Assembly: GCA_017522015.1 (NCBI GenBank)
Contig: JAFXAW010000007.1
Coordinates: 1-64,000, forward strand
Direction: 5' to 3'
DNA: 64,000 bases
Source: Oscillospiraceae bacterium
Lineage (GTDB): Bacteria; Bacillota; Clostridia; Oscillospirales; Oscillospiraceae
Part shown: piece by piece, positions 10,191 to 18,161 of the stretch
How positions within the stretch are numbered: position 1 is the first letter of the stretch
Layout: each line of letters opens with the position of its first letter
The notes under the pieces: generated by a model
The model's input: the letters and a program-made list of their open reading frames with translations, nothing else
What the model was told of the DNA's origin: nothing
Databases searched by the model: none
Program-made: the position numbers and the translations under genes

Positions 10191-11390
10191 TTATTTCTTA
10201 TAAACAATCCTGCCGTCCAACACCGTGAGGTAATTCACGCCGAGCAGACGCTCCCCCGCGTAGGGCGTTGCCCGCCCGAGGGAAAGGAACGCGTCCGGGT
10301 CCACAGTAAAGGCCTCGTCCAGCCGCCAGAGGGAAAAGCTTCTGTCCTCCGGAATGCCGAAACGGCGGCGCGGCGCATAGACCAGCAGTTCCAAAAGCCG
10401 CTGCATGGACAAAACGCCGGGCTTTACCAGCCGGGTGTACAGCACCGGCAAGGCCGTTTCCAGCCCCACGATGCCGAACGGGCTCTTCTCCAGCCCCTGC
10501 GCTTTTTCCTGCGCGCTGTGCGGGGCATGGTCGGTTGCGATCATGTCAACCGTTCCGTCCAGCACACCCTCCAGCAAAGCCTCCCGGTCCGCCGCCGAGC
10601 GCAGCGGCGGGTTCATTTTGAAGCGCCCGTCTTCCTGCAGGCAGCTATCGTCCAGCGTGAGATAGTGCGGCGCTGTCTCGCACGTCACATCCACGCCCGC
10701 GCTTTTCGCTTCCCGGATGAGGGCAACGCTCTCCTTCGTGGAGATGTGGCAGACATGGTATTTGCAGCCGGTATCCGCTGCAAGACGCAGATCCCGCTCC
10801 ACCTGCCGCCACTCGCTTTCCGAACAGATGCCCCGGTGCCCGTGGGCACGGGCATAGGCCCCGTCATGGATATAGCCGCCGTGCAGCAAATCGTTGACCT
10901 CACAGTGCGCCACGATCATTTTACCGAGACTTTTGGCTTTGCGCATGGCGCGCTCCATCATCTCTTCCTCCTGAACGCCGCGGCCGTCATCGGAAAAGGC
11001 GATGCACTTTGCAGTCAGGTTTTCCATATCCGAAAGCTGCTCTCCAAGCTCGCCGACCGTTATAGCAGCGTAGGGATAGACCGCGATGGCAGCGTCCCGG
11101 TGGATAATGTCGAGCTGCCGCTGCATATTCTCAACAGAGTCCGGCACCGGGGACAGGTTCGGCATGGTGCACACTGCAGTGTACCCACCCCGCGCCGCGG
11201 CGCGGGAGCCGGTACGGACCGTACCCGTATAAGAAAAACCCGGCTCGCGGAAGTGCACATGCACATCACAGAAACCGGGAAACACCGTATATTCGCCCGC
11301 GGGCAGCATGAGATCATGGGACTGCAAATAAGCCTCTGCCAGCGCAAAGGAGGCGGCGTCGGTCATGACGGTTTTCACGTTCTTCTCCAT
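10191..11390 (-). CDS. pyrC: Dihydroorotase
   Basis: Cyclises carbamoyl aspartate to dihydroorotate. 399 residues of the cyclic amidohydrolase superfamily, class I type. The metal-binding DVHVHFREPG lies near residue 42. Further motifs are FSDDG, CHISTKES, CETAPHY and the catalytic ATDHAPHS. It is the first gene of the pyr-gua operon, 33 bp before carB. An AGGCG-like site precedes the ATG at 11390, but the exact start is less certain than for its neighbours. Confidence 0.94.
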   Translation of the reverse strand: MEKNVKTVMTDAASFALAEAYLQSHDLMLPAGEYTVFPGFCDVHVHFREPGFSYTGTVRTGSRAAARGGYTAVCTMPNLSPVPDSVENMQRQLDIIHRDAAIAVYPYAAITVGELGEQLSDMENLTAKCIAFSDDGRGVQEEEMMERAMRKAKSLGKMIVAHCEVNDLLHGGYIHDGAYARAHGHRGICSESEWRQVERDLRLAADTGCKYHVCHISTKESVALIREAKSAGVDVTCETAPHYLTLDDSCLQEDGRFKMNPPLRSAADREALLEGVLDGTVDMIATDHAPHSAQEKAQGLEKSPFGIVGLETALPVLYTRLVKPGVLSMQRLLELLVYAPRRRFGIPEDRSFSLWRLDEAFTVDPDAFLSLGRATPYAGERLLGVNYLTVLDGRIVYKK

Positions 11391-11680
11391 GTCGTTCGCG
11401 CCTCACTTTCTCTCTTATTTGCCAAAACAATCATACACGTCTGCACCGTGCAGCCGGCACAGATCCCATTCTCCGCCGGAATCCCCGTCATTCCCCCGCA
11501 AGTTGCAGGGAGACCGGCAATCCCCGGCGATGTTTTGCCGCGCCGCCGACAGTTCTCCCCCCGGCAGCGGGCAATATCCGGAAGCCCCGGATGATTTTCC
11601 CAAAATCATCCGGAACTTCGGCACACGGCCACAGCCGCTTTTCCGGAATTCCGGATACAGCCGCGCGCAGCCGTTTTTCT
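11391..11680. other. Palindrome-rich spacer upstream of pyrC
   Basis: 290 bp without a convincing gene. It holds a perfect 12-bp hairpin with a 3-nt loop (11587-11598 and 11602-11613) and a palindrome TCCGGAATTCCGGA (11642-11655). Neither is followed by a clear T-run, so they are poor intrinsic terminators. I see no confident promoter for the pyr operon here, so transcription may come through from 13121. An RNA-level control element is possible but unproven. Confidence 0.5.
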
Positions 11681-12883
11681 TTACGCGTTGGTGTAGTTAT
11701 CGAAATAACCCTGCACCAGCACAACCGGGGTGCCCTTGTCTCCGGAGCCGCTGGTCAGGTCACAGAGGGAACCGATCAGGTCGGTCAGCTGGCGCGGCGT
11801 GGTACCCTGGGACACCATGTTGCCCACAAGGTTATCCTCTTTTTTGCGGATGCTGTCCGAGATGGCCTGTTTGAGTGCCTCGCCCGAAAGATCCTTGAAG
11901 TCATTGTCCGCAAGATATTTGAGCTTGAGCTCATTGGGCGTGCCCACAAGGCCGTCCGTATAGGCAGGCGAAACCACGGGGTCGGCCAGCTCCCAGATCT
12001 TACCCTGGGGATCCTTGAAAGCGCCGTCACCGTAGACCATGACCTCCACATGTTTTCCGGTAGCGTTCAGAATCCGCGCCTGAATCTCCAGCACCAGATC
12101 CTTGCACTCCCGGGGGAAGAGCTTGATCTTATCCTCCGTGGACTTGTTGGAGCCCAGCAGACCGTAGCGTACATTGAAGCCGCTTCCGTTGACGGAGGCC
12201 GTCATAATATCGTCCAGACCGCAGACGACCTTCGCACCGCCGGAGAGCAGCAGGCGCTTGGTGCGTGCGCGGGTATGGATGTCACAGGTCAGGATATGGT
12301 CTGCATAGCGCAGCATGGCCTCCGGACGGTTGGCAAAGATGATCTCCGCCTCTGCCCCGGCCTCGCGAATGATGTTGCCGTAGTATTCAACATAGTCCAC
12401 GCCGGTGAATTCATGGCGGTTCACGCCGAAGAGCTCGCGGTAGCGATCCAGCGTCAGCACGTCCGAATAGGGGTTCACGCCGGCCTCGTCCAGCTTGTCC
12501 AGGCTGACCAGCTCGTTGCCCACCTCGTCGGAGGGATAACTGAGCATCAGAACCACTTTTTTGGCCCCCATGGCAATACCGCGCAGACAAATGGCAAAGC
12601 GGTTGCGGGACAAAATGGGGAACATGACACCGATGGTGCCGCCGCCCAGCTTTTCCCGGACGTCGGCGGCAATGTCCGCAACGGAAGCGTAGTTGCCTTG
12701 GGCGCGCGCGACGATGGACTCGGTAATCGCGATCACATCGCGGTCACGCAGCGCAAAACCTTCGCTTTCCGCCGCCTCCAACACGCTGGTGGTTACGATG
12801 TTCGCCAGGTCATCCCCCTCCCGGATGATGGGGCAGCGGATGCCCCGGGAAACGGTGCCTACTTTGCGTTCTTGGTTACTCAT
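11681..12883 (-). CDS. Coenzyme F420-0:L-glutamate ligase family protein (CofE-like)
   Basis: 400 residues of the CofE-like ligase family: RGIRCPIIREGDDL near the N-terminus, then RDRDVIAITESIVARAQG and VYGDGAFKDP. In methanogens and actinobacteria CofE adds glutamate to F420-0, but many Clostridia carry this longer homologue without known F420 genes, and its substrate is unknown to me. No F420 biosynthesis or F420-dependent gene is visible in the window. It lies 290 bp upstream of pyrC in the same direction and has its own promoter at 13092-13121. Confidence 0.8.
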   Translation of the reverse strand: MSNQERKVGTVSRGIRCPIIREGDDLANIVTTSVLEAAESEGFALRDRDVIAITESIVARAQGNYASVADIAADVREKLGGGTIGVMFPILSRNRFAICLRGIAMGAKKVVLMLSYPSDEVGNELVSLDKLDEAGVNPYSDVLTLDRYRELFGVNRHEFTGVDYVEYYGNIIREAGAEAEIIFANRPEAMLRYADHILTCDIHTRARTKRLLLSGGAKVVCGLDDIMTASVNGSGFNVRYGLLGSNKSTEDKIKLFPRECKDLVLEIQARILNATGKHVEVMVYGDGAFKDPQGKIWELADPVVSPAYTDGLVGTPNELKLKYLADNDFKDLSGEALKQAISDSIRKKEDNLVGNMVSQGTTPRQLTDLIGSLCDLTSGSGDKGTPVVLVQGYFDNYTNA

Positions 12884-13252
12884 ATCAATACACTATCCTT
12901 TGATAATTTATTTCCGCTCCGCCGGGGTCAGCGAGACAGGCTCACGGCGGTCACAGGTGTTCCGGCAACCGGAAAATCCGGCTCTGCCGGAGATGTCCTT
13001 GCGCCGCAACTTCCGCTTATCGGAGCAAGCGCGCACCCGCTCCCGGCAGACGGAAATGCATATGGAGAACTCAATTTGGAAACTCCGCATTATTATAACA
13101 GATATGTGTATGTTCTTTCAAGTAGTCTGCTGCAGAATGTTCGTCCTGAACGAAAAAAATCTGCCCTCTTCCGACAGAAAAAATCTCCCTCGCGGGCAGA
13201 CGTCCGCTTCATACGGACAGCAACATCCCGCACAGCTCCCGGCATTGCAAAA
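12884..13252. other. Long leader of the CofE-like gene
   Basis: No gene is supported. A good leftward promoter at 13092-13121 implies a leader of about 200 nt before the ATG at 12883. The leader contains short GC-rich inverted repeats (CCGG-rich around 12960-12990), but I do not recognise a known riboswitch. Confidence 0.5.
13092..13121 (-). promoter_or_regulatory. Sigma-A type promoter for the CofE-like gene
   Basis: On the minus strand TTGAAA (13116-13121), an 18-bp spacer and a perfect TATAAT (13092-13097). It points at the CofE-like gene and possibly drives the whole pyr-gua operon behind it. Confidence 0.75.
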
Positions 13253-13282
13253 AAGGCGAAGGATCTTCCGTCCCTTCGCCTT
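13253..13282 (-). terminator. Terminator of the TrmH-family gene
   Basis: A 10-bp inverted repeat (13253-13262 and 13273-13282) flanked by A-run and T-run, 6 bp past the stop of the leftward methyltransferase gene. The flanking runs allow termination in either direction. Confidence 0.85.
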
Positions 13283-13288
13283 CGTTTT

Positions 13289-14110
13289 TTATCTGTGCAG
13301 TGTTCCGAGCTGGTAAAACGCCACCGCGCTCGCCGCGGCGACATTGAGGGAATCCACGCCGTGCGACATGGGGATGCGCACGGTATAATCGCAATCCGCA
13401 ACCGTTTCGGGCTTCAGGCCGTCTCCCTCCGTGCCGAGCACAAGCGCAAGCTTTTCAATTCCCGCCAGTCGGGTATCCGAGATGTCCATGGCGTCCTCCC
13501 GCAGCGCCATGGCCGCGGTTTGAAAGCCCAGCTCGTGCAGCAGCTCCGGCCACGGCTTATCCTCCGGCAGATAGGCCCAGGGAACCTGAAAGACCGTGCC
13601 CATACTCACGCGCAGCGCGCGGCGGTAGAGCGGGTCGCTCCCGGCGCTTGTGAGCAGCACCGCGTCCATGCCCAAAGCAGCAGCGGAGCGGAATATGGCG
13701 CCCAGATTTGTCGGATTTACAACGTTTTCCAGCACGGCAATCCGCCGTGCGCCGGTGCAGACCTCCCGGGCAGAGGGCAAAGCCGGACGGCGCATGGCGC
13801 AGAGCATGCCGCGGGTCAGATGAAAGCCCGTGAGCTGCGTAAGCACCTCCAACTCCGCGGCATAGACGGGCATATCCGCGCGGCAGCGCGCGAGGATCTC
13901 GGCGGCCTTCCCTTCAACGTGGCGGCTCTCCATCAGGAAAGACACGGGCTCGAACCCCGCGTCCAGCGCCCTGCCAATCACCAGCGGACTTTCGGCAATG
14001 AAAAGTCCGTTTGCGGGGTCGGCGCGGTTGACGAGCTGATTTTCCGTCAGCCGGGCATAGACATCCAGTTCCGGTGCGCTGAAATCCGTAATATCCCTGA
14101 CAATAGCCAT
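13289..14110 (-). CDS. TrmH/SpoU family RNA 2'-O-methyltransferase
   Basis: Methylates ribose in rRNA or tRNA using SAM through a trefoil-knot fold. 273 residues: an N-terminal substrate-binding part (about 1-110), then the three SpoU motifs ENVVNPTNLGAIFRSA, LVLGTEGDGL and IPMSHGVDSLNVAAAS. The length and the N-terminal domain resemble RlmB/TrmH-like enzymes that act on rRNA, but the target base cannot be read from sequence. It is a single-gene unit with its own terminator, divergent from the nitroreductase. Confidence 0.9.
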   Translation of the reverse strand: MAIVRDITDFSAPELDVYARLTENQLVNRADPANGLFIAESPLVIGRALDAGFEPVSFLMESRHVEGKAAEILARCRADMPVYAAELEVLTQLTGFHLTRGMLCAMRRPALPSAREVCTGARRIAVLENVVNPTNLGAIFRSAAALGMDAVLLTSAGSDPLYRRALRVSMGTVFQVPWAYLPEDKPWPELLHELGFQTAAMALREDAMDISDTRLAGIEKLALVLGTEGDGLKPETVADCDYTVRIPMSHGVDSLNVAAASAVAFYQLGTLHR

Positions 14111-14253
14111 AGCTACACTTCCTGTTTCTGTGTTAAGGCAAACAAAACGCCGCAGCAGGCAAAGCGCCGCGGGCGCACAGCATTTCCCTTTTCCCGATTT
14201 TAGTCCATCGGCAGGGCCGTGTCAAGCAAAGGTAAAGCACGCACAAGGCGCTG

Positions 14254-14282
14254 TTTACAAATCCCTCCGGCCGTGGTTTAAT
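14254..14282 (+). promoter_or_regulatory. Promoter of the nitroreductase gene
   Basis: TTTACA (14254-14259), a 17-bp spacer and TTTAAT (14277-14282), about 35 bp before the ATG. Confidence 0.65.
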
Positions 14283-14317
14283 GGAAGCAACACAAACAAT
14301 ACAGGGAGGGTATTTCG

Positions 14318-14830
14318 ATGGAGTTTCTGAAACTCGCAGCGGACCGCTATTCCGTCCGCAAGTTTGACCCCAGACCCGTTGAAGACGAGGTGCTTGCCAA
14401 GGTGCTCAAGGCCGGACATCTCGCGCCGACAGCGGTCAATTTCCAGCCCCAGAAAATCTACGTAATCAAAAGTGAAGAGGCCATGGAGAAGGTGCGCGGC
14501 TGCACCCCCTGCCACTTCGGCGCGCCCATTGTGCTGATGATCTGCCACGACACGAACACCTGCTGGAAGCGTCCTTTTGACGGAAAATCCAGCGGTGACA
14601 TTGACGCGAGCATCGTTGCCACGCACATGATGCTGCAGGCGGCCGAACTCGGGCTCGGCACAACCTGGGTCATGTTCTTTGATCCTACCAAACTGGCGGA
14701 GGCCTTTGATCTGCCGGAGAACATCGTGCCCACCGCGCTGATGCCCCTCGGTTACCCCGCAGCGGATGCCGAAGCTTCCGAAAAGCACGCGCTGTGCCGC
14801 AGCGAGGAAGAGCTGGTCATCACGCTGTGA
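14318..14830 (+). CDS. Nitroreductase family FMN protein
   Basis: A 170-residue member of the FMN-dependent nitroreductase superfamily. The N-terminal RYSVRKFDPRPVEDEVL carries the usual FMN phosphate-contacting arginines. The middle HMMLQAAELGLGTTWV and the end ALMPLGYPA are typical of the short clostridial members. The physiological substrate is unknown. A ribosome binding site GGGAGGG precedes the ATG. It stands alone between its own promoter and terminator. Confidence 0.9.
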   Translation: MEFLKLAADRYSVRKFDPRPVEDEVLAKVLKAGHLAPTAVNFQPQKIYVIKSEEAMEKVRGCTPCHFGAPIVLMICHDTNTCWKRPFDGKSSGDIDASIVATHMMLQAAELGLGTTWVMFFDPTKLAEAFDLPENIVPTALMPLGYPAADAEASEKHALCRSEEELVITL

Positions 14831-14872
14831 GCCGGGTGCGCAAGCGTTCGGAAGCAAGTTCACGCAAGCGCA

Positions 14873-14906
14873 AAAAGGGCGTCGGCCAATGTGCCGACGC
14901 CCTTTT
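14873..14906 (+). terminator. Terminator between the nitroreductase and SLOG genes
   Basis: A perfect 14-bp inverted repeat (14873-14886 and 14893-14906) with a 6-nt loop, A-run before and T-run within the right arm. It lies between two convergent genes and can serve both. Confidence 0.9.
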
Positions 14907-14932
14907 ATGTTCGCATTTCGCATTATGTAAAC

Positions 14933-15430
14933 CTATATCTCAATCTCATAGAGCTCCACGCCCTTGCGCATGGCGTAGAGCATGGTGTTGCGCGTGCCGC
15001 CCGCGGCGCCGGAATAAACCGCGATCACGAGCGCAGAGCTGTCCACCATATATTCGTTGCGCCGCTTGAGGCAGTCCGGCGTATAGCTTTCCGAAATCAC
15101 CGTTTCATAATCGCAGCGTTCGCGCAAGGCGTCATAGCGCCGCTGCTGCGCCGGTGACCAGCCCTGCGCCTGTCCCTCCCAGGGGATCGCGGCTTCCAGC
15201 GTAATGCCGGGGAGCTTCTCGCGCAGCGCAAGCACCGCTTCGGCAAAATACAGGTCACAGCCCGTCGCCATCCCGCAGATGAAATGGCGCATTCCGGAAA
15301 GAAAAGCGCGCTCCAGCGCCCGGCTGATCTCTTTTTTCAGTTGGACGCAGCGCGCGTCCGTTTCGTTCCCGCGCCACGGAAGCTTGTTTTCCCGGTGTCC
15401 CGTGAAGCAGCAGGTTCTCTCGCGTTCCAT
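14933..15430 (-). CDS. SLOG/DUF1273-family protein (YpsA-like)
   Basis: A 165-residue protein of the SLOG (Rossmann-like) superfamily, close to DUF1273/YpsA. The N-terminal TCCFTGHRE and the central ICGMATGCDLYFAEAVL are hallmark motifs; YNxRNEYMVD-like CLKRRNEYMVD and AGGTRNTMLYA follow. SLOG proteins bind nucleotides or related ligands, but the role of this one is unknown. I chose the ATG at 15430, where homology starts; a longer frame to 15721 runs into the riboswitch of the opposite strand. It diverges from the riboswitch-ribU unit. Confidence 0.85.
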   Translation of the reverse strand: MERERTCCFTGHRENKLPWRGNETDARCVQLKKEISRALERAFLSGMRHFICGMATGCDLYFAEAVLALREKLPGITLEAAIPWEGQAQGWSPAQQRRYDALRERCDYETVISESYTPDCLKRRNEYMVDSSALVIAVYSGAAGGTRNTMLYAMRKGVELYEIEI

Positions 15431-15503
15431 GTCTCTTCGCCCCCGCCATCCATTGTACGCCGTCCACCCCGGAATGTCAAAGGGCCAAAGATGCAAAAAG
15501 CAC

Positions 15504-15531
15504 TTGCATTCTGCTGAAAATATGGTATACT
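15504..15531 (+). promoter_or_regulatory. Promoter of the FMN riboswitch-ribU unit
   Basis: TTGCAT (15504-15509), a 16-bp spacer and TATACT (15526-15531), about 40 bp before the riboswitch aptamer. Confidence 0.75.
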
Positions 15532-15572
15532 GCTTTTGTGGCCAGCGAGTGGCCATGACAACCGTATAGATG

Positions 15573-15682
15573 TCTTCAGGGCAGGGTGAAATCCCCGACC
15601 GGCGGTTAAAGTCCGCGAACCACGCTTGTGGCCGAATCGGTGCAACTCCGATACCGACAGTACAGTCTGGATGGAAGAAGAT
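15573..15682 (+). promoter_or_regulatory. FMN riboswitch (RFN element)
   Basis: The conserved blocks of the RFN aptamer are all visible in order: TCTTCAGGGCAGGGTGAAAT, CCCGACCGGCGGT, AAAGTCCGCGA, a variable stem, GAATCGGTGCAACTCCG, ATACCGACAGTACAGTC and GGATGGAAGAAGA. A terminator hairpin follows at 15704-15737, so FMN binding should stop transcription before ribU. Confidence 0.97.
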
Positions 15683-15703
15683 TCGTCGAATTGCTTTATG
15701 TAA

Positions 15704-15742
15704 TTGGCGCCTGAAAGGCATTTCTTTCGGGCGTCAATTTTT
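15704..15742 (+). terminator. Expression-platform terminator of the FMN riboswitch
   Basis: A 14-bp near-perfect stem (15704-15717 and 15724-15737) followed by TTTTT. It lies 20 bp before the ribU ribosome binding site, the normal position for transcriptional attenuation. Confidence 0.88.
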
Positions 15743-15762
15743 CATAAGGAAGGAAAAAAACC

Positions 15763-16476
15763 ATGACAGAAAAAACCGTAACCGCCTCCAAGCCCCAGGG
15801 CAAGAAGCTCACCGCGCGAACAATCGCCAGCGTTGCGATGTTTTGCGCCATCGCCTACGTCGTGATGCTCCTGTCCAAGCTCATCCCGATCTCCGTTTCC
15901 GGCTTCCTCACGCCGGATTTCAAGGACATGGTGGTTGTCATCGCCGGCTTCATCCTCGGGCCGCTGGCTTCGCTGTTCATCAGCGTGTTTGTCTCCGTGC
16001 TGGAAATGCTCACATGGAGCTCCACGGGCCCCATCGGACTGCTGATGAACATCCTGTCCACCTGCGCCTTCGCGCTGCCGGCAACGATCGTCTACAAGCA
16101 TCGGCACAAATTCTCCAGCGCCGTGCTCGGCCTTGTTTTCGGCGTTTTGATGATGACCATTATGATGCTGATCTGGAACTATCTGGTCACGCCGCTGTAT
16201 ATGAACGTGCCTCGCGAGGTCGTCACCGGGATGCTTCTGCCGGTGTTCCTGCCCTTCAACCTGCTCAAGGGCTGCATCAACGCTGCGCTCACGATTCTGC
16301 TGTACAAGCCCGTGATCAACGCGCTGCGCGCGGCAAGGCTCATCCCGTCGCACGAGAAAACCGGCGGCGAGATCAAAACTGGAAAGCGCCAGCTTGGCGT
16401 TGTGATCCTTTCGCTGCTCATTCTGGTTGCCTGCGTCCTGCTTCTGCTGATCCTCAGCGGCGTTATTGTCCTCTGA
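15763..16476 (+). CDS. ribU: Riboflavin ECF transporter S component
   Basis: The substrate-binding membrane subunit of an energy-coupling-factor riboflavin importer. 237 residues with about six hydrophobic segments; VAMFCAIAYVVMLLSKLIP and the following GFLTPDFKDMVVVIAGFILGP are typical of RibU. The FMN riboswitch directly upstream confirms the substrate class. ECF ATPases and the T component are not in the window and are presumably shared. The ribosome binding site AAGGAAGG precedes the ATG. Confidence 0.95.
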   Translation: MTEKTVTASKPQGKKLTARTIASVAMFCAIAYVVMLLSKLIPISVSGFLTPDFKDMVVVIAGFILGPLASLFISVFVSVLEMLTWSSTGPIGLLMNILSTCAFALPATIVYKHRHKFSSAVLGLVFGVLMMTIMMLIWNYLVTPLYMNVPREVVTGMLLPVFLPFNLLKGCINAALTILLYKPVINALRAARLIPSHEKTGGEIKTGKRQLGVVILSLLILVACVLLLLILSGVIVL

Positions 16477-16495
16477 TTGAAAGCTACATTCACGA

Positions 16496-16530
16496 AAAAA
16501 TGCCCGGTGCATGCTGCACCGGGCATTTTT
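16496..16530 (+). terminator. Terminator between ribU and the coiled-coil gene
   Basis: A perfect 16-bp inverted repeat (16496-16511 and 16515-16530) that includes A- and T-runs. Bidirectional; it lies between convergent genes. Confidence 0.92.
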
Positions 16531-16570
16531 CAGTTTGTCAAAAAACTTTCAGAGTCCGCGCCGAAAAGCT

Positions 16571-17068
16571 CTATTCGTCGCACGCGCAGGAATCATCCTC
16601 TTCCGCCACGACGGGAGGGATTTCCTTAAACGCACGCACCACCGTCTCCTCCGCTTCAAACGTCTCTTCTTCCCCGTCGCAGTCACAGCCCACCGTTTCA
16701 AAGCAATAGGGCGCATCATCGCAGTCGTAGAGTTCGATCTCAATATCGTCCTTTTCGCCATTGCGTCTGAGCTCCGCGATCTCCTCTTCCTTGGCGGAAA
16801 TGCTCGCGCTTACAACCGTGATCTCATCGCAAAGCTGGGCAAAGAAACCGTCCGGATCGTCCCGGTGCATCTGGTAATAGAGTTTGCCGATCTCCAGATA
16901 TGCCTTTTTGATCGTGTCCTTCTCGCCGTTGATCTCCAGCGCGAGTTTGGCGATACGCGCCGTGGTTTTGGCCTTTTCCGCAGTCTTTACCGCCAGTTCC
17001 TTCGCACCCTCCGCCACGATCTCCCACGTTTCTTTCACTTTTTCCATGATCTCGTCACAATTTGCCAT
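16571..17068 (-). CDS. Acidic coiled-coil protein of unknown function
   Basis: A 165-residue cytoplasmic protein that I cannot assign. Residues about 8-90 are predicted helical and heptad-like with many Lys, Glu and Ala. The C-terminal third is strongly acidic with scattered Cys (DCDD, GCDCDGEEE, a terminal CACDE). A perfect AGGAGG lies 7 bp before the ATG at 17068. Its placement before lgt, in the same direction and 71 bp away, may mean co-transcription. The Cys residues could bind metal, but no canonical zinc ribbon is visible. Confidence 0.75.
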   Translation of the reverse strand: MANCDEIMEKVKETWEIVAEGAKELAVKTAEKAKTTARIAKLALEINGEKDTIKKAYLEIGKLYYQMHRDDPDGFFAQLCDEITVVSASISAKEEEIAELRRNGEKDDIEIELYDCDDAPYCFETVGCDCDGEEETFEAEETVVRAFKEIPPVVAEEDDSCACDE

Positions 17069-17139
17069 GCAAATACCTCCTGTCAGAAATATTCCGGTCA
17101 AATTTCATGAACAGACATGAATATGCGTTCATTCTCAGC

Positions 17140-18150
17140 CTACCGACCGGACTCCGACTCCTGTCCGGCAGCATCTTCCTCCGCCTCTTCCGTCGTTTCC
17201 GCGGAAACGTCCGCTGCCTGTACATCCTCCGAAGAAAGCGTCGCCGCCTGCTCTGCGGCAAGCTGCGCTTTCTTTTCCACCCACAGCACGCGGTTCTTCT
17301 TCCGGCACGCGAGCAGCAGAACCACAAGCGCCGCCACGAAGGTGATCGCCGCCAAAAGCTGGGAGATGCGGATTTTGTCGGGAATGAGCCAGAGGCTGTC
17401 CGTGCGCAGTCCCTCAATCAGCATCCTGCCGAAGCCGTACCAGGCAAAATACATAACCGCAATCTGCCCGTCAAAGCGCCGGCGCACACGCTTGGAAAAA
17501 ATGTGCAGCCCGATAATCCCAATCAGGTTCCAGAGGGATTCGTAAAGGAAAGTCGGATGTACATAGAAGGTCTCCTCGCCCGGAACGGTAAGCCCCATGC
17601 GGCAAAAGACCGTGTTGATATTCTCCGTCCAGCCGAAGGCCTCGCGGTTGAAGAAGTTTCCCCAGCGGCCGACCGTCTGCCCGATCAGGACGGCAAAGGC
17701 AGCCACATCCAGCAGCGCGCCAAAACGTATCTTTTTCAATTTGCTCACGAGCGCAATGCCGATCACGCCGCCGATCACGCCACCATAGATGGCAAGACCG
17801 CCGTTCCAGATATACAGCATGGAAACGGGATCCTCCAGATAGGGGTTGATGCCGAGCGCGTCCTTATAAGTCAGGCAATAATACAGTCTCGCGCCGATGA
17901 TGCCGAGCGGCACCGCCGCAAGCAGCATGTCATACATATCGTCCGAAGCAAGCCCGAAACGCGGGCAGGCAACTTTCACGCAGTACACAATGGCAATGAG
18001 AAAGCCCAGGGCAATGATCACGCCATAGAGATAGATCTCTTTTCCAAAGATGGAAAAGGATGCACTCGGGCAAATGGAAAAATTCTCCCCGAACATCGGG
18101 AAGCTGATGGCCGCCTGCCGCAGCTGCTCCATGGTGAAATTCGGAATCAT
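17140..18150 (-). CDS. lgt: Prolipoprotein diacylglyceryl transferase
   Basis: An inner-membrane enzyme that transfers diacylglycerol from phosphatidylglycerol to the lipobox Cys of prolipoproteins. 336 residues with about seven membrane segments. The Lgt signature GQTVGRWGNFFNREAFG lies near residue 165, and YGGVIGG and HPTFLYES are also present. The last ~50 residues form a Glu/Ala/Ser-rich acidic tail that standard Lgt (about 270-290 residues) lacks. It is adjacent to ymfH (11 bp), so probably co-transcribed. Confidence 0.95.
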   Translation of the reverse strand: MIPNFTMEQLRQAAISFPMFGENFSICPSASFSIFGKEIYLYGVIIALGFLIAIVYCVKVACPRFGLASDDMYDMLLAAVPLGIIGARLYYCLTYKDALGINPYLEDPVSMLYIWNGGLAIYGGVIGGVIGIALVSKLKKIRFGALLDVAAFAVLIGQTVGRWGNFFNREAFGWTENINTVFCRMGLTVPGEETFYVHPTFLYESLWNLIGIIGLHIFSKRVRRRFDGQIAVMYFAWYGFGRMLIEGLRTDSLWLIPDKIRISQLLAAITFVAALVVLLLACRKKNRVLWVEKKAQLAAEQAATLSSEDVQAADVSAETTEEAEEDAAGQESESGR

Positions 18151-18161
18151 GCCTTTCCCTC

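Noticed and set aside
6435..11594. Very long rightward open frame (1719 codons) opposite carB and pyrC
   Set aside because: It is a shadow of strongly biased, GC-rich codons on the other strand. Its translation is rich in His, Arg and Gln with no family motifs. The same applies to the long frames opposite the glucan synthase (24507-27506), the TetM-like gene (28640-30628) and the surface protein (35128-38412).
11587..11613. Perfect hairpin as intrinsic terminator of the CofE-like gene
   Set aside because: No T-tract follows on the minus strand, so I list it only as a hairpin in the spacer.
11415..11624. 69-codon leftward frame in the spacer before pyrC
   Set aside because: No ribosome binding site, low-complexity Gly/Cys composition, and it runs through the palindromes.
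15431..15721. N-terminal extension of the SLOG protein
   Set aside because: It would cover the FMN riboswitch on the opposite strand, and family homology begins at 15430.
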